This document shows, one piece after another, positions 1-10,008 of a stretch of 64,000 nt of DNA (the stretch's first letter is position 1; every line of letters starts with the position of its first letter). The translations under genes and the position numbers were made by a program. The stretch comes from Porphyridium purpureum (lineage: Eukaryota > Rhodophyta > Bangiophyceae > Porphyridiales > Porphyridiaceae): NCBI GenBank assembly GCA_008690995.1, contig VRMN01000002.1:1178001-1242000 (forward strand), given 5' to 3'. The notes under the pieces are model-generated. The model ran no database searches and was not told the origin of the DNA. It saw only the letters and a program-made list of their open reading frames with translations.

Positions 1-1
1 T

Positions 2-2092
2 CCGCGCGACGTGGTCACGCTCGCAGATTGGTTTCCGCTCAAGTTTAACCCGACGACGCGCTCATTTGTACTGCACGGGTGCCGCGTCACGAGCGTAGAA
101 ACAGACCCCGTGCAGACAGAAAACGTGCTGTGGCGGTCGAGCCGCGTCGCAGAGTCGTTTGTCGGCTACATGCCTAGTGGCGTGCTCGCCGACCCGACGC
201 GTACGTTTATTACGGCGTCCGGCAAGCTGTACGTACTCTTTGGCAAAATGAATGTTGAACTAGCGCAGCAGCATAATCCGGGGATGCCTCTTCATATTTT
301 AGCGCGCCTCGTTGACGGATTTCCTGTGCAGTGGTCACAACTCCTTTTCCCGCTCGAGAGCGCATCGGAAGCAGCTGATGCACAGGGTCTGCAGCCCTTA
401 CCGACGTCGACGATGATTCCGGCCCAGCCGTATTCTTTGCAGCACTCGCCGCACCCTACTGCGGCAGGAGCCGTAGCTGACACGTCGAAGCCTCCGGAAA
501 CGGTTGAGACAATTGAACAGCGCAAGGATGTTGCGGTGGAGAGGAAGTCTCTGATCGATGACAGAGCACATGATCACACTGAGCGTGCCAACTTGTCGAC
601 CAACCGAAAGACGAAAGCGAGGGGAGTTCATGCTGTTGCACACTCCAGCACACCAGGTCATGCTGTGCTTTCAACAAGATTTCGGCGAACGTCTGAATCG
701 TCGCCTGGGGATCCGGTTGAACCATCCGTTTTGCATGCGTCACCGGCACCAAAGCCGCAAGTTTCTTTACCGCGAAAACGGCACGATGCGTCGTCGGGAA
801 TCAAAGCCCCCGACATGGTGAATCGCGGGACATTCACTCGTCCTCCCGGCGCTTCTAGTTCAACGCCTATGCCGCGGTCGTTGACCAAGAAGGAAGGTCC
901 AGATCCTCGAAAGCCCGTATACGACCGAGAAGTGCCGCTCCGTACAGAAGCAGGTGGTGACAATACTTTGGACGTCGCTGCACGAGCTAATCTGGCGTCG
1001 TCCAAAATGCGTACGTCAACATCGCGCCAGAATCGAGAAGTGGCGTCTCTTAAAGAAGCGGAGGGTGTGGATGACTCCAGTGCTCTTCTGCCTTCGCCCC
1101 TGCAGCTGCAGTCCGTACCCGGCATGCGCGTTTCGCGCTCAGGTCGTGTTGTGATGCCCGTGCTCGAGTTCTGGCGAAACCAGACCGTGATTCGCGATCG
1201 GAGAGGCGTGGTTGGTATATTTGATCCGTCGGATGAGATTGAGAGGCAAGCCAAGCATGCGACCGAAGCGCAGCTGAAAAGGAAGAACATGAAAGAGAAT
1301 GATGCGGTCAGCCGAAGGGCGAAGCACGGACGACGTCTCGTGTTGTCCGAGCTGAAAGCTCCCAAAAAATCTTCCTCGCCGCGTCGAGAGAAGAAACACT
1401 ATTTAAGCCATCAGGGGCGAAAAGCTGACCAAATGCAAGCGGACAGCGGGAGCCAGGATGAGAGCGAAGGAGGCGGTACGGATCCGGAGCCAACATTTGT
1501 CCGGCGTCGGCTTCTGCAAGAGCTTGCAGAGGTGTCAGACAATGAAGAAGTTCAGCAAGAGCCGATGAGGCCGGAGTCAGCTGCAGGCGATGCTTTGCCG
1601 CCTAATCCTGAGGGGCGAAACGCGAAAGAGGATGATCTTGTGAAGGCGGGAATTGAGCTGTTCATGGACGTGATCGATGGGGTACCAGTGAGTGATTTGG
1701 AAGACTCCAAGCAACAGAATACGCGCTTGCACTCAAAATCTGCACAAGGGTCTCATCGTATCGGCCCGGATTCGGAGTCAGAGTCGAAAAGCTCCGCTGA
1801 GCGTGCGGAGATTCACTCGGCCTCGGAGATACTTTTTCGGGGTCGTCATCACACCAAACAGGGAGAAATGGAATTGAAGATGCAAGAGAGTCGTGAACAA
1901 GTCGAGGAGGGAGATGTGGAGAACACGGAGCGGACCGAGAACGGAGACAGCACAGGTGACGTCGGTGATGGCGCAGATGACGACGAAGAATCGGGCGACA
2001 TGGCTTTTCAGCCAGCTCGCAAGTCAGTGGGCAAGCGAAAGCGAAGTATGTGGCTTCCGAAAAGGCGTCGCAAGCGTATTACAAAGTCGTGA
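2..2092 (+). CDS. KNL2: KNL2/Mis18BP1-like CENP-A loading factor (5' partial)
   Basis: Probable centromere licensing protein of the KNL2/M18BP1 family, which helps deposit the centromeric histone CENP-A in the nucleus. The frame is open to the window's left edge, so the true start lies outside. An N-terminal SANTA domain (about residues 4-118, counting from base 11) shows WFPLKF, then a W-R-S-S block, ITASGKLYVLFG and DGFP-x-QW, as in known SANTA domains. A CENP-C-like (CENPC-k) motif lies near residues 371-405, with RSGRVV-MPVLEFWRNQ resembling the R-S-x-R...P-x-x-[YF]-W signature. The rest is long, charged and probably disordered, ending in a basic KRR-rich nuclear tail. SANTA plus CENPC-k in this order is what plant and animal KNL2 show. 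Confidence is high for SANTA and good for the CENPC-k motif. Confidence 0.82.
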   Translation, partial: PRDVVTLADWFPLKFNPTTRSFVLHGCRVTSVETDPVQTENVLWRSSRVAESFVGYMPSGVLADPTRTFITASGKLYVLFGKMNVELAQQHNPGMPLHILARLVDGFPVQWSQLLFPLESASEAADAQGLQPLPTSTMIPAQPYSLQHSPHPTAAGAVADTSKPPETVETIEQRKDVAVERKSLIDDRAHDHTERANLSTNRKTKARGVHAVAHSSTPGHAVLSTRFRRTSESSPGDPVEPSVLHASPAPKPQVSLPRKRHDASSGIKAPDMVNRGTFTRPPGASSSTPMPRSLTKKEGPDPRKPVYDREVPLRTEAGGDNTLDVAARANLASSKMRTSTSRQNREVASLKEAEGVDDSSALLPSPLQLQSVPGMRVSRSGRVVMPVLEFWRNQTVIRDRRGVVGIFDPSDEIERQAKHATEAQLKRKNMKENDAVSRRAKHGRRLVLSELKAPKKSSSPRREKKHYLSHQGRKADQMQADSGSQDESEGGGTDPEPTFVRRRLLQELAEVSDNEEVQQEPMRPESAAGDALPPNPEGRNAKEDDLVKAGIELFMDVIDGVPVSDLEDSKQQNTRLHSKSAQGSHRIGPDSESESKSSAERAEIHSASEILFRGRHHTKQGEMELKMQESREQVEEGDVENTERTENGDSTGDVGDGADDDEESGDMAFQPARKSVGKRKRSMWLPKRRRKRITKS

Positions 2093-2335
2093 AAATGGAA
2101 TGCCAGCCCGGGCTTGTGGACATATGAATGTAAAGAGAAACTTGAAAATTGAAGCAGATCCATGACCTTGCATGAAATTCTGAAGCAACGGAAGGACTGA
2201 ACGCCCTCGCAACCTTCCCTCTGATGTGCTGAAGCATAACGTAGATGTCTTCACGTCGAAACGAAAACGTATGACAACTTTATCACAATCTCCCCTAGGC
2301 ACCTCACGCGTTTCGTATCCCGTCGGTCCTACGCA

Positions 2336-3925
2336 CTACGCACGTGAGTTGCTTCCTTTCAGCCTGCCGGCAAAATCCTCACTCCTAAGACTAAACCCGC
2401 CGCGCATCCCCACGCTTCGTGAGAGCGAATGCGAAAGATGCTCCTCAAAGCTGTCCGACTTGGATGCGACTTGCTGGATGTGCATGTCAGGCAGGCGTGA
2501 GCTGGCGCGCTTCTCAGACAACATGCTGGATTCAATGATTTCAATCACGTCGCCGGTTTCCGAAATGACCTCAAAAGCTGCTCCGCACCGTTGGATCAAA
2601 ATTGCGCACATGAGGCCGAGCAGCGAGAACCAAAAGCAGAGAGAATAGTATGGATCATGCCACTTGTGTCCCGGTAGGCCCGACGAGTACGCCGCGTCCT
2701 CGATGTTTGCAATCAGGATGGAGAACATCATCGTCGTGAGCCCGTCGGTGAGCCCTCCCGCGAATCCAAACACCACGGCGGCGTTGACCGGAGAGAAGAT
2801 CTGACGAGACATGACTGCTGCAAGTACCGCAGATGCTGCAAAGGACATGAGCAGGACGGCAATGCACATTTCAAATGGCAAAAGCGCTTCGCTGTCGGCA
2901 AATTTTTGGGCGAGCAGCAGAACGAGGCACTGCGTTGCGAGAACAAAGATGCACAGGTTCTTCGCGCCACTCCAGAAGAAGCCGCAGCCGAACGAGGCCT
3001 TGTCTACAAGAGCGCCAATACCAAACCGGGTGCACATACTGAGCACTTGCATGATCGCAAAGAGAGACGAAACCTGGTCGGAGGTGAAGTCGAATGTCTG
3101 ACGCATGATCGTGGGCATGCTGACCATGGCGCCGTAGCCCGGGCCTGCTCCCATCGCGACAATAGTGAGAAGCAAATAAAACGCCGGCTGGAGCAGCAGC
3201 TCACCTTGCAACTTGCGGCCTACCTCTTGAGACTGGCCAGAGACTGAGCCTTCGATGACGGCGGTTTTGACGCGGGGGTCCCACCCGCGTGGCGGGAATT
3301 TCAGAAAGGGCAGCAGCAAGATGGGCGTGACGCTGAGAGCCAGCATGACAGCGAGCCACGCATTGATGAGTCCCACTGTCGAGATGAGAGCCGGGATGAC
3401 CTTACTTCCCACGATGGATCCAAAGCCAAGCGAGCCCATGCCAAAGCCCATTGCCAGCCCTTCTAGTTCGGGCATCCATTGGGCAATGTGCTCTACACCA
3501 GCAATATAATAAGTGCCGAGCCCAAAGCCAACCAAAGACGTACACCAGAACAGCATCGCCGGCGAGTCGGCGCTGATGGCGTAAATGATCCCAAACACAC
3601 TGAGCACGATGACGAGCGCGCCGGCGACGAGAAAGGCGCGCAGACTTGCTGGTTTTGCGTCGAGCAAGTACCCTCCGACGAGCATTGAAATTGCGATCGC
3701 AAAGCTCTGGACGCCCAAGGCGGAGGTGAACGGCGACACAAACGAGGCGTCGACTTGATACAGCGGGATCAGGAACGTGGCCAACGCGTACGACGACCCA
3801 AAGGTGAACATCAGCAGACAACTCGCCGGCACGTATGTGCGCCAGCGCACGACCGCGTCATCCACCATTTGTCTTTGTTTCTCCCTTCCTCCGCTCCTTG
3901 CTTCCTCCCTCTCCCCACCAGCCAT
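2336..3925 (-). CDS. MFS transporter, oxalate/formate antiporter-like
   Basis: Twelve-helix major facilitator protein of about 529 residues, closest in style to the OFA/monocarboxylate group that moves small organic acids. After a short charged start, the first helix begins around RWRTYVPASCLLMFTFGSSY, followed by regularly spaced Gly- and Ala-rich helices and a central loop rich in basic and Ser residues. The C-terminal tail of about 80 residues is hydrophilic. The ATG at 3925 (MAGGEREE) is chosen because the sequence above it is purine-rich on the coding strand, a leader style seen at other genes here. The frame stays open upstream to 4309, but that part looks non-conserved. A further internal ATG (MVDDAVV) sits shortly before the first helix. 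Substrate and membrane are not known. It is divergent from pyruvate kinase. Confidence 0.8.
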   Translation of the reverse strand: MAGGEREEARSGGREKQRQMVDDAVVRWRTYVPASCLLMFTFGSSYALATFLIPLYQVDASFVSPFTSALGVQSFAIAISMLVGGYLLDAKPASLRAFLVAGALVIVLSVFGIIYAISADSPAMLFWCTSLVGFGLGTYYIAGVEHIAQWMPELEGLAMGFGMGSLGFGSIVGSKVIPALISTVGLINAWLAVMLALSVTPILLLPFLKFPPRGWDPRVKTAVIEGSVSGQSQEVGRKLQGELLLQPAFYLLLTIVAMGAGPGYGAMVSMPTIMRQTFDFTSDQVSSLFAIMQVLSMCTRFGIGALVDKASFGCGFFWSGAKNLCIFVLATQCLVLLLAQKFADSEALLPFEMCIAVLLMSFAASAVLAAVMSRQIFSPVNAAVVFGFAGGLTDGLTTMMFSILIANIEDAAYSSGLPGHKWHDPYYSLCFWFSLLGLMCAILIQRCGAAFEVISETGDVIEIIESSMLSEKRASSRLPDMHIQQVASKSDSFEEHLSHSLSRSVGMRGGFSLRSEDFAGRLKGSNSRA

Positions 3926-4780
3926 GTCTTCTCCTCTACCCAACCTCGCATTAACCGTCACCGGGTTTTTCCGGTTGCTCTTTCGGCTGCTAGTAAAAAA
4001 GCGCGGAACAGGCATAGTGGAGGTACAGTGACGCTTGACGGTCCGCAGTTCGAGTCGCTGCTGGGCGCGCTGAGTCTGAAGCGCCAGAGACAAAAGCCCA
4101 TCTCGCAGGGATCGCCATGTGAAGCGTCGGCGCGTGGCGGAGACAGACAAATACGGAAGCGTAGCGGATGCTGGCGACGCGCAGAAGGTTTCAGAGGTGC
4201 GCGCCAACGGGACGCGTGAAGAGACCGCCTCGGAATGCGCGGTTGCCTGCCGCTGTCGTGAGAGGCGGGGCATATGAAATCTGCAGTGCAGTTGGGCCGG
4301 CCATGGCACACGCAGACAAGTTATGGAACTGTGACGCGCAGCGAGTGCGATGCGGTGTGACAGTACATGACAGAGGATGCGGTCTCGGTTTGGGAGAGAA
4401 CGCCCCGATCAACGTCCGCGCGCTTTGCCTCACCCAGCCTGTGGCGTGTATGTTCAGCGCATGGCTCGATTTGTGTACAGTGACGTTCGGGTGTACAGCT
4501 GTGCGTCTCAACGGGCACAAGGGCGATGTGAGCGTCATATGAAAACGAGGTTATTTAGATATGGTGGAGCGGCGAGTCTGACAAAAGAGTGGTGATTTGG
4601 AATATGAATGGATTCAGTTGGCTGGGACGTCCGGTGGCGTGCATGACTCCAGACGGCGTGGTGGGTGGTGGTAGGTGGTGGCGGGCGGGGGAGAGGAGAG
4701 GTGTGGGGCGAGCGGCGTGACGGAAAGGTGAGACGGCACAGGTGTGGAAGCAGGACAACGCAGCTACGATAGCTGGTACG
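3926..4780. promoter_or_regulatory. Divergent intergenic region, MFS gene / pyruvate kinase
   Basis: No convincing gene is seen. It must hold both promoters. GTACAG copies occur at 4023-4028, 4475-4480 and 4493-4498. Those at 4023 and 4475 are each followed by TGACG. Purine-rich tracts lie next to the MFS start and upstream of the pyruvate kinase start (about 4660-4740). Confidence 0.4.
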
Positions 4781-6298
4781 ATGGAAATCAACTCGGGATT
4801 CACGAGGTCCGTGAGCTCGCTGCGCGGGACAAACCCGGAAGATGAGAAGCAGCGCAAGACCAGCATCATTTGCACCGTCGGGCCCAAGGTCGCGAACGCA
4901 GGCATGCTCGGCAAGCTGCTGGATGAGGGCATGGACGTGATGCGCCTCAACTTTTCGCACGGAGACCACGAGTACCACGCGGGCGGGATCGCCGCCCTGC
5001 GCAAGGCGCTCGAGGCGCGCCCGGGCAAGATTTGCGCGATTGCGCTCGACACAAAGGGACCGGAGATTCGCACAGGCATGTTGGAGAACGACGCGCTGGA
5101 AGTACGGATCGAGGCTAATAGTGAAGTCGTCCTGACATGCGACCCGCAGTATGCGAAGAGCTGCACGGCAAAGCGCGTTTTCGTCGACTACATGGACCTG
5201 CCGACCACGGTCAAGCCGCGATCCTCTATCTACATCGACGACGGCTTGCTCAACCTGGAAGTCGTACATTGCGGTACCGACTCGGTCACGTGCTTAGCCA
5301 TCAACTCGGCCTCCCTCGGGTCAAAGAAGGGTGTGAACCTGCCGGGCGCCATCGTGACGCTTCCAGCTGTGTCGGAAAAAGACAAAGGGGACTTGTTGTT
5401 CGGCGTGGAACAGGGCGTGGACATGATTTTTGCCAGCTTTATTCGTCGCGGAGAGCAGGTGGATGAGATTCGTCAGGTGCTGGGTGAAAAGGGCAAGCAC
5501 ATCAAGATTTTCAGCAAAATTGAGAACCAGGAAGGGTTGGACAACTTTGATGACATTTTGCGCGTCACGGATGGTGTGATGGTCGCGCGCGGAGATTTGG
5601 GGATTGAAATTCCTCCGTCAAAGGTCTTCACTGCGCAAAAAGTGATCATCCGCAAGTGCAACATTGCTGGAAAGCCCGTGATCTGTGCCACACAAATGCT
5701 CGAGAGTATGATCGTCAACCCGCGTCCCACGCGAGCTGAGGTGTCGGATGTTGGAAACGCGATTGTGGACGGCGCGGACTGCGTGATGCTTTCCGGTGAA
5801 ACCGCAAAGGGCAAGTATCCACTGGAAGCGGTGCGTACGATGGACGAAGTGGCTCGTGAGGCTGAAGAGTTCATTGACAACAAGCGCGTGTGCGAGTACT
5901 TGCGTGCCAAGACGCCACGGCCGCTTTCAAACACAGACTCAATTGCGTACGCAACCGTATCCATGTCGTTCGACGAAGCGTTCGCGATGATTGTCGTGAT
6001 TAGCGAGACTGGCGAGACAGCTCGTCTCGTGTCCAAGTACCGCCCAGCGGTGCCCATTTTCGCAATTACGGCCAAGGAATCTGCCGCGCGGCAGTGCACC
6101 ATGAACCGTGGCGTGTTCCCGATTCTCGTGCCGGAGTCGCACTTTACCAACGTCGCGGCGCTCTTGAACATGGCAGTGACGGCCGGAAAGTCCACGGGCA
6201 TTTGCTCGCCGGGACAAATGGCGCTCGCCGTTTATGATGACAACTTGACAGACAACGTGGAAGAGGCATCGCTGTTGCGAGTAATCACGGTGGAGTAG
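4781..6298 (+). CDS. PYK: Pyruvate kinase
   Basis: Pyruvate kinase, which converts phosphoenolpyruvate and ADP to pyruvate and ATP in glycolysis. The 505-residue length is normal for the family. Visible signatures are MRLNFSHG near residue 55, the DTKGPEIRTG metal/phosphate segment, and the active-site stretch MVARGDLGIEIP followed by CATQMLESM. A full C-terminal allosteric domain ends in VITVE. The first ATG in frame (MEINSG) is used, because upstream in-frame codons include only a GTG. No plastid extension is apparent, so a cytosolic form is likely. It is head-to-head with the MFS gene. Confidence 0.96.
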   Translation: MEINSGFTRSVSSLRGTNPEDEKQRKTSIICTVGPKVANAGMLGKLLDEGMDVMRLNFSHGDHEYHAGGIAALRKALEARPGKICAIALDTKGPEIRTGMLENDALEVRIEANSEVVLTCDPQYAKSCTAKRVFVDYMDLPTTVKPRSSIYIDDGLLNLEVVHCGTDSVTCLAINSASLGSKKGVNLPGAIVTLPAVSEKDKGDLLFGVEQGVDMIFASFIRRGEQVDEIRQVLGEKGKHIKIFSKIENQEGLDNFDDILRVTDGVMVARGDLGIEIPPSKVFTAQKVIIRKCNIAGKPVICATQMLESMIVNPRPTRAEVSDVGNAIVDGADCVMLSGETAKGKYPLEAVRTMDEVAREAEEFIDNKRVCEYLRAKTPRPLSNTDSIAYATVSMSFDEAFAMIVVISETGETARLVSKYRPAVPIFAITAKESAARQCTMNRGVFPILVPESHFTNVAALLNMAVTAGKSTGICSPGQMALAVYDDNLTDNVEEASLLRVITVE

Positions 6299-6638
6299 AT
6301 CATTGCTGCGGATGTTGTTCCTTTGTCTCATGTTACATTGTCTTTTTCTCCGTATGTACTTGCACCTTTCTCCCCGCGTCCGCAGCGGGTTTCATGCGTG
6401 AAACACCCGATTTCTTTGAGATGAAGCCCGAACAAAATAAAATACAGAACCACCCGGCCGCCGAGTGTACTCGGCTGAACTTGAAAGCTGCCCGCGCAAC
6501 TGTACTTGGACGTGTCGAAAGGCGCGCGGGCGACGTGGTGGACAAGTGGGGTTGGGACTCGCCGCGACTCGTTCGGCATCTCCAAACAGCTCGGTGATTT
6601 GCAAGTAGAGGCACGGGCAACTCGAGCGCACGGCAACC
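6299..6638. other. Intergenic region between pyruvate kinase and DRG2
   Basis: No gene is seen. An AATAAA-type stretch occurs near 6435-6445. A CTGTAC copy lies at 6500-6505, about 135 bases before the DRG2 start, and is the likely regulatory element here. Confidence 0.35.
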
Positions 6639-7757
6639 ATGGCGGAGATTCTGGCAAAAATCGCCGACATCGAGGCAGAAATGGCTCGCACCCAGAAAAA
6701 TAAGGCGACGATGGGTCACCTGGGCTTACTCAAAGCCAAGATTGCAAAGCTGAAACGCGAGCTCATCACGCCCGCTTCCAGCGGGGGAAAGCCGGGCGAA
6801 GGTTTCGAGGTGACCAAGACGGGCGACGCGCGCGTCGGACTGATTGGGTTCCCGTCTGTGGGCAAGTCCACGCTCATGTCGATCCTGACCGGCACAGAGT
6901 CGGAGGCTGCGGATTACGAGTTCACGACCCTGACTTGTATTCCCGGCACCATTCATTATCGCGGCGCCAAAATCCAAATGCTGGACTTGCCGGGTATTAT
7001 TGAAGGTGCTAAAGATGGCAAGGGGCGCGGGAAGCAAGTGATCGCTGTCGCACGTTCATGCAACCTGATCTTGATTGTGCTTGATGCGGCCAAGCCGGCG
7101 CACCACAAGCGTCTTATTGAGACTGAACTCGAAGGATTTGGCATCCGGCTGAACAAGCAGCCTCCGAAAATTGCCTTTGAGAGAAAAGACAAAGGTGGCG
7201 GCGTTTTCTTCTCGACTGCCGTGCAGGCCACCCACCTTGACCAAGAAACGGCCAGCATCATCTGCAAGGAGTATCGCATAGCATCTTGCTCGATTATTCT
7301 ACGTGAAGACGCCACTGCGGATGAGCTTATTGACGTGATTGAGGGAAACCGCGTGTACATCCCGTGCTTGTACGTCGTCAACAAGGTCGATGCAGTCACG
7401 ATGGAGGAGCTGGAACTGTACGACCGTTTGCCACACTACGTCCCGATTTGTGGTAGATTGGAGTGGAATTTGGACGGACTAATGGAAGAAATCTGGGACG
7501 AGCTCAAGCTGGTGCGCGTGTACACCAAGCCCAAGGGCCAAATACCAGACTTCAAGGAACCCGTGATTCTCAAGGGGCACCGCGACTCTCAGCACACGGT
7601 GGAAGCTTTCTGCAACAGGCTGCACAAGGCAATCATGCACAACTTCAAGTACGCCATCGTGTGGGGCACAAGCGTGAAATTTAACCCGCAGAAGTGTGGC
7701 AAAGATCACGTCCTGCACGACCAGGATGTGGTTCAAATTGTGAAAAAGGCAGGATAG
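6639..7757 (+). CDS. DRG2: Developmentally regulated GTP-binding protein 2 (DRG2)
   Basis: OBG/DRG-family GTPase that associates with ribosomes through a DFRP partner and supports translation. The 372-residue length is typical. The N-terminal helix-turn-helix has the family signature [10 protein letters not shown] motifs are GFPSVGKST (G1), a TTLTCIPG switch, [16 protein letters not shown] (G3) and VNKVD (G4). A C-terminal TGS domain ends in [13 protein letters not shown]. The RLNKQPP and [13 protein letters not shown] segments match DRG2 rather than DRG1. The start is the first ATG ([12 protein letters not shown]), in line with other DRG proteins. It ends 57 bases from the convergent DUF6816 gene. 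Confidence 0.95.
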   Translation: MAEILAKIADIEAEMARTQKNKATMGHLGLLKAKIAKLKRELITPASSGGKPGEGFEVTKTGDARVGLIGFPSVGKSTLMSILTGTESEAADYEFTTLTCIPGTIHYRGAKIQMLDLPGIIEGAKDGKGRGKQVIAVARSCNLILIVLDAAKPAHHKRLIETELEGFGIRLNKQPPKIAFERKDKGGGVFFSTAVQATHLDQETASIICKEYRIASCSIILREDATADELIDVIEGNRVYIPCLYVVNKVDAVTMEELELYDRLPHYVPICGRLEWNLDGLMEEIWDELKLVRVYTKPKGQIPDFKEPVILKGHRDSQHTVEAFCNRLHKAIMHNFKYAIVWGTSVKFNPQKCGKDHVLHDQDVVQIVKKAG

Positions 7758-7814
7758 GAACACGCTCTTGCATTGGCTTTCTCGCGATCATGCATCGGCG
7801 AAGTACGCCGCGCA

Positions 7815-8726
7815 TCATCGCTTTAGTGTTATTCTGTACTTGCACGTCAGGAGGGGCTCCTTCTGATCGAGACTGTATGGGTTGTAAAAGTTCTCAATCT
7901 CCAACGCCGCAATCGTCGATGCGGACTCGTCCGTGACCTTGTACTTGAACAATTGCCGCTTGGCGCCCAGCACGGGCGAGCCCATCAGGAAGTCCGTTTG
8001 TGCTGCGTCGGTGGTTCGAAAATACTCGCTCGACTCAAATGTCGCCGGTCCAGCAGGCTGATCTTTGAAGCTGCGCTTGGTGACTTTGAACTCGGAGACT
8101 CGGCGCTCGCCTGGTGTGCTGATCGTGAGCACGTTGGGATTGTCGCGCTGCCACATGCACTGCAAACTTTTCCGAGCCACGCTCTCGGATCTCGCAGCCT
8201 CTGCGGCCGCGCCGATCTCTGCCTCTGCTTCCGCGCACGCGTTGAACGAACGATCGGCAACGATATGGCCCCGATGCTGGACGAATCTGACTTTAAAGAT
8301 TCTGGTCGGCGCAGTCTCTGCTCTTCTCCTTTCCGTCTCGACAAGCTTCATGTCTGAGCCCGACACAGACACCAGCGTTTTGGAGCACGTCCACACGCCC
8401 AGAAACACCTCGGGGAAATAAATATCCGAGGGCCCGTACCCGGGAAGCGTTTCCGCCATCCGTGCGATACGCGCCTTGATTGGATCACTCTGATCCAGCG
8501 CACCCGCCGAACTTGTCGATGCCGCGCCATCAGCGCGCGCTCTTTCCGACGGCACCACGCACAGCCACGCCAGACCGCCGGCAGCGACGTGTCGCACGAC
8601 GTGCCGCCTGGTGACCAGCACGGCCGGGTCAACCGACCCGCATCGCGGCGCGCGATCTGTATCACCGCGCCGCTCTGCAGCCGGCTCTGGGCAAGCATGC
8701 ATGTACACACATACTCCAAATGCCAT
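7815..8726 (-). CDS. Thylakoid lumen protein, DUF6816 family
   Basis: A 303-residue protein of the DUF6816 type known from cyanobacteria and plastids; its function is unknown. After a presequence-like region (residues 1 to about 40) comes a Tat-like lumenal signal: twin arginines in TRRHVVRHV, a short hydrophobic stretch, and a probable processing site after ARA. The mature part has the conserved opening PGYGPSDIYFPEVFLGVW, a beta-rich middle, and FFRTTD-like and YRITLKR-type segments. The start is an ATG. A bipartite presequence implies plastid then thylakoid lumen. The family call is from recalled motifs; the lumenal location is an inference from the signal. Confidence 0.72.
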   Translation of the reverse strand: MAFGVCVYMHACPEPAAERRGDTDRAPRCGSVDPAVLVTRRHVVRHVAAGGLAWLCVVPSERARADGAASTSSAGALDQSDPIKARIARMAETLPGYGPSDIYFPEVFLGVWTCSKTLVSVSGSDMKLVETERRRAETAPTRIFKVRFVQHRGHIVADRSFNACAEAEAEIGAAAEAARSESVARKSLQCMWQRDNPNVLTISTPGERRVSEFKVTKRSFKDQPAGPATFESSEYFRTTDAAQTDFLMGSPVLGAKRQLFKYKVTDESASTIAALEIENFYNPYSLDQKEPLLTCKYRITLKR

Positions 8727-10008
8727 CTTTGCGCTTTCTCTCCGCCGACGTGTCTCCCACTACTCCCCGCCTTTCACCTCTTCCGTGCGACCCAACCGCC
8801 CACCGCCTCCACTCGCGATGAAGCTTACACTCCCCACACTTTCAACTGTACTTCACTGTACGCCGTCCCACCTCATGCTTACAGTGTCCCATCGCCCGTC
8901 CCAACCCGGCGCTGCGCCCTCGTTCGATAGTCACGTGCCGAAATGGCCCCAGCGCGCCGGCCACGTTTGCGCTACAAGGACACCGATCGCCTACCGCGCG
9001 ACAGAAACGGACGCGACCCCTTGCGCTGGCGCATGCCCCTGCGGCGAGTACCCAGCAACCCCAGGTTCTCGGCCACCCAATCAAACTCGGATTTTGACGA
9101 ATTTTTTTCCTCGTAAACTTGCGTTCGTTTGATGAATTCGCGTTGTACCGCGTCGGCATTTTAGAAATGAGTAGGCGCATGCGCATGAAATTTGCGACAC
9201 GGCTTTTCTTGTTGTCGTCGTTTTTCCTTTCCTATAAGCCAAGGAGCGCCATCAATCCATCATCGGGTGCAGCAGGGAATGGGGGCGGGTTAGTGTTGTC
9301 AAACGCTTCTCAAACATCATCACCTTAGCGGCGAGGCATGTCGTACGCAAGACACTTTTGTTCTTGCTCAGTCTCGAAGCTTGAACTGCGGCTTGTTCAT
9401 AAGCGCAAACGCTGCTTTATTCGTTCTTTGGACGACACGGACTTACACACTCATGCAAGCGCACATGCGTTTGTTGGTGTTGGTGGTGTGCGCATATCTG
9501 AGACCGTGTTTCTATGAAAACATGCGATTGGGATGATTTTTTATTGCGACGCCCGCCAGAGTCCGAAGGGGTTTTTTTCTCGCTTCGAGGAGGAGGAAAG
9601 GGGGTTTAAATTTGGGCAAGGGGTTCTATTTGGTTTAGTGGGTTTTGATGATTTCTAGATTGGGCAAGCGATAGAGCAAGACACAGGGCGTGTGCCAAGT
9701 GCTGTGTGAAAAGATATGGAGGGAAGCGCTCAAAATGAGGGAAAGTAGAAGCGCTTGTGCTTGTTGTTGGTATGAGGAGGGGGGAGGGGAGTGAAGAGGG
9801 CGCGAACAAACTAGGCACAAGCGGGGGATAGAAGGGTGGATGAGTGGGTGAGTACATAAGTGGGAGGGTATTGGCGTCGACGCGTCGACACGCCAAGGGT
9901 GCGGAGGCTGAAGACGAGGGAACGGGGCAGTGTGCACGGGACGCGCCGAGCGACGAGGTGCGGCGTGTGCGCGGGAGGGGGAGCGCCGTGCAGGCATAAG
10001 GGGGAGCC
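8727..10008. other. Long intergenic region with two promoters and a purine-rich leader
   Basis: No supported gene. Paired CTGTAC copies at 8846-8851 and 8856-8861 lie about 120 bases upstream of the DUF6816 start. The right half, from about 9590, is strongly purine-rich on the plus strand up to the lipase ATG, and probably is that gene's 5' leader. The middle (9100-9560) has T-rich runs and no recognised RNA gene. Confidence 0.35.

Noticed and set aside
5473-6201. A 242-residue minus-strand frame
   Set aside because: It is antisense to pyruvate kinase, whose catalytic motifs are in the other strand.
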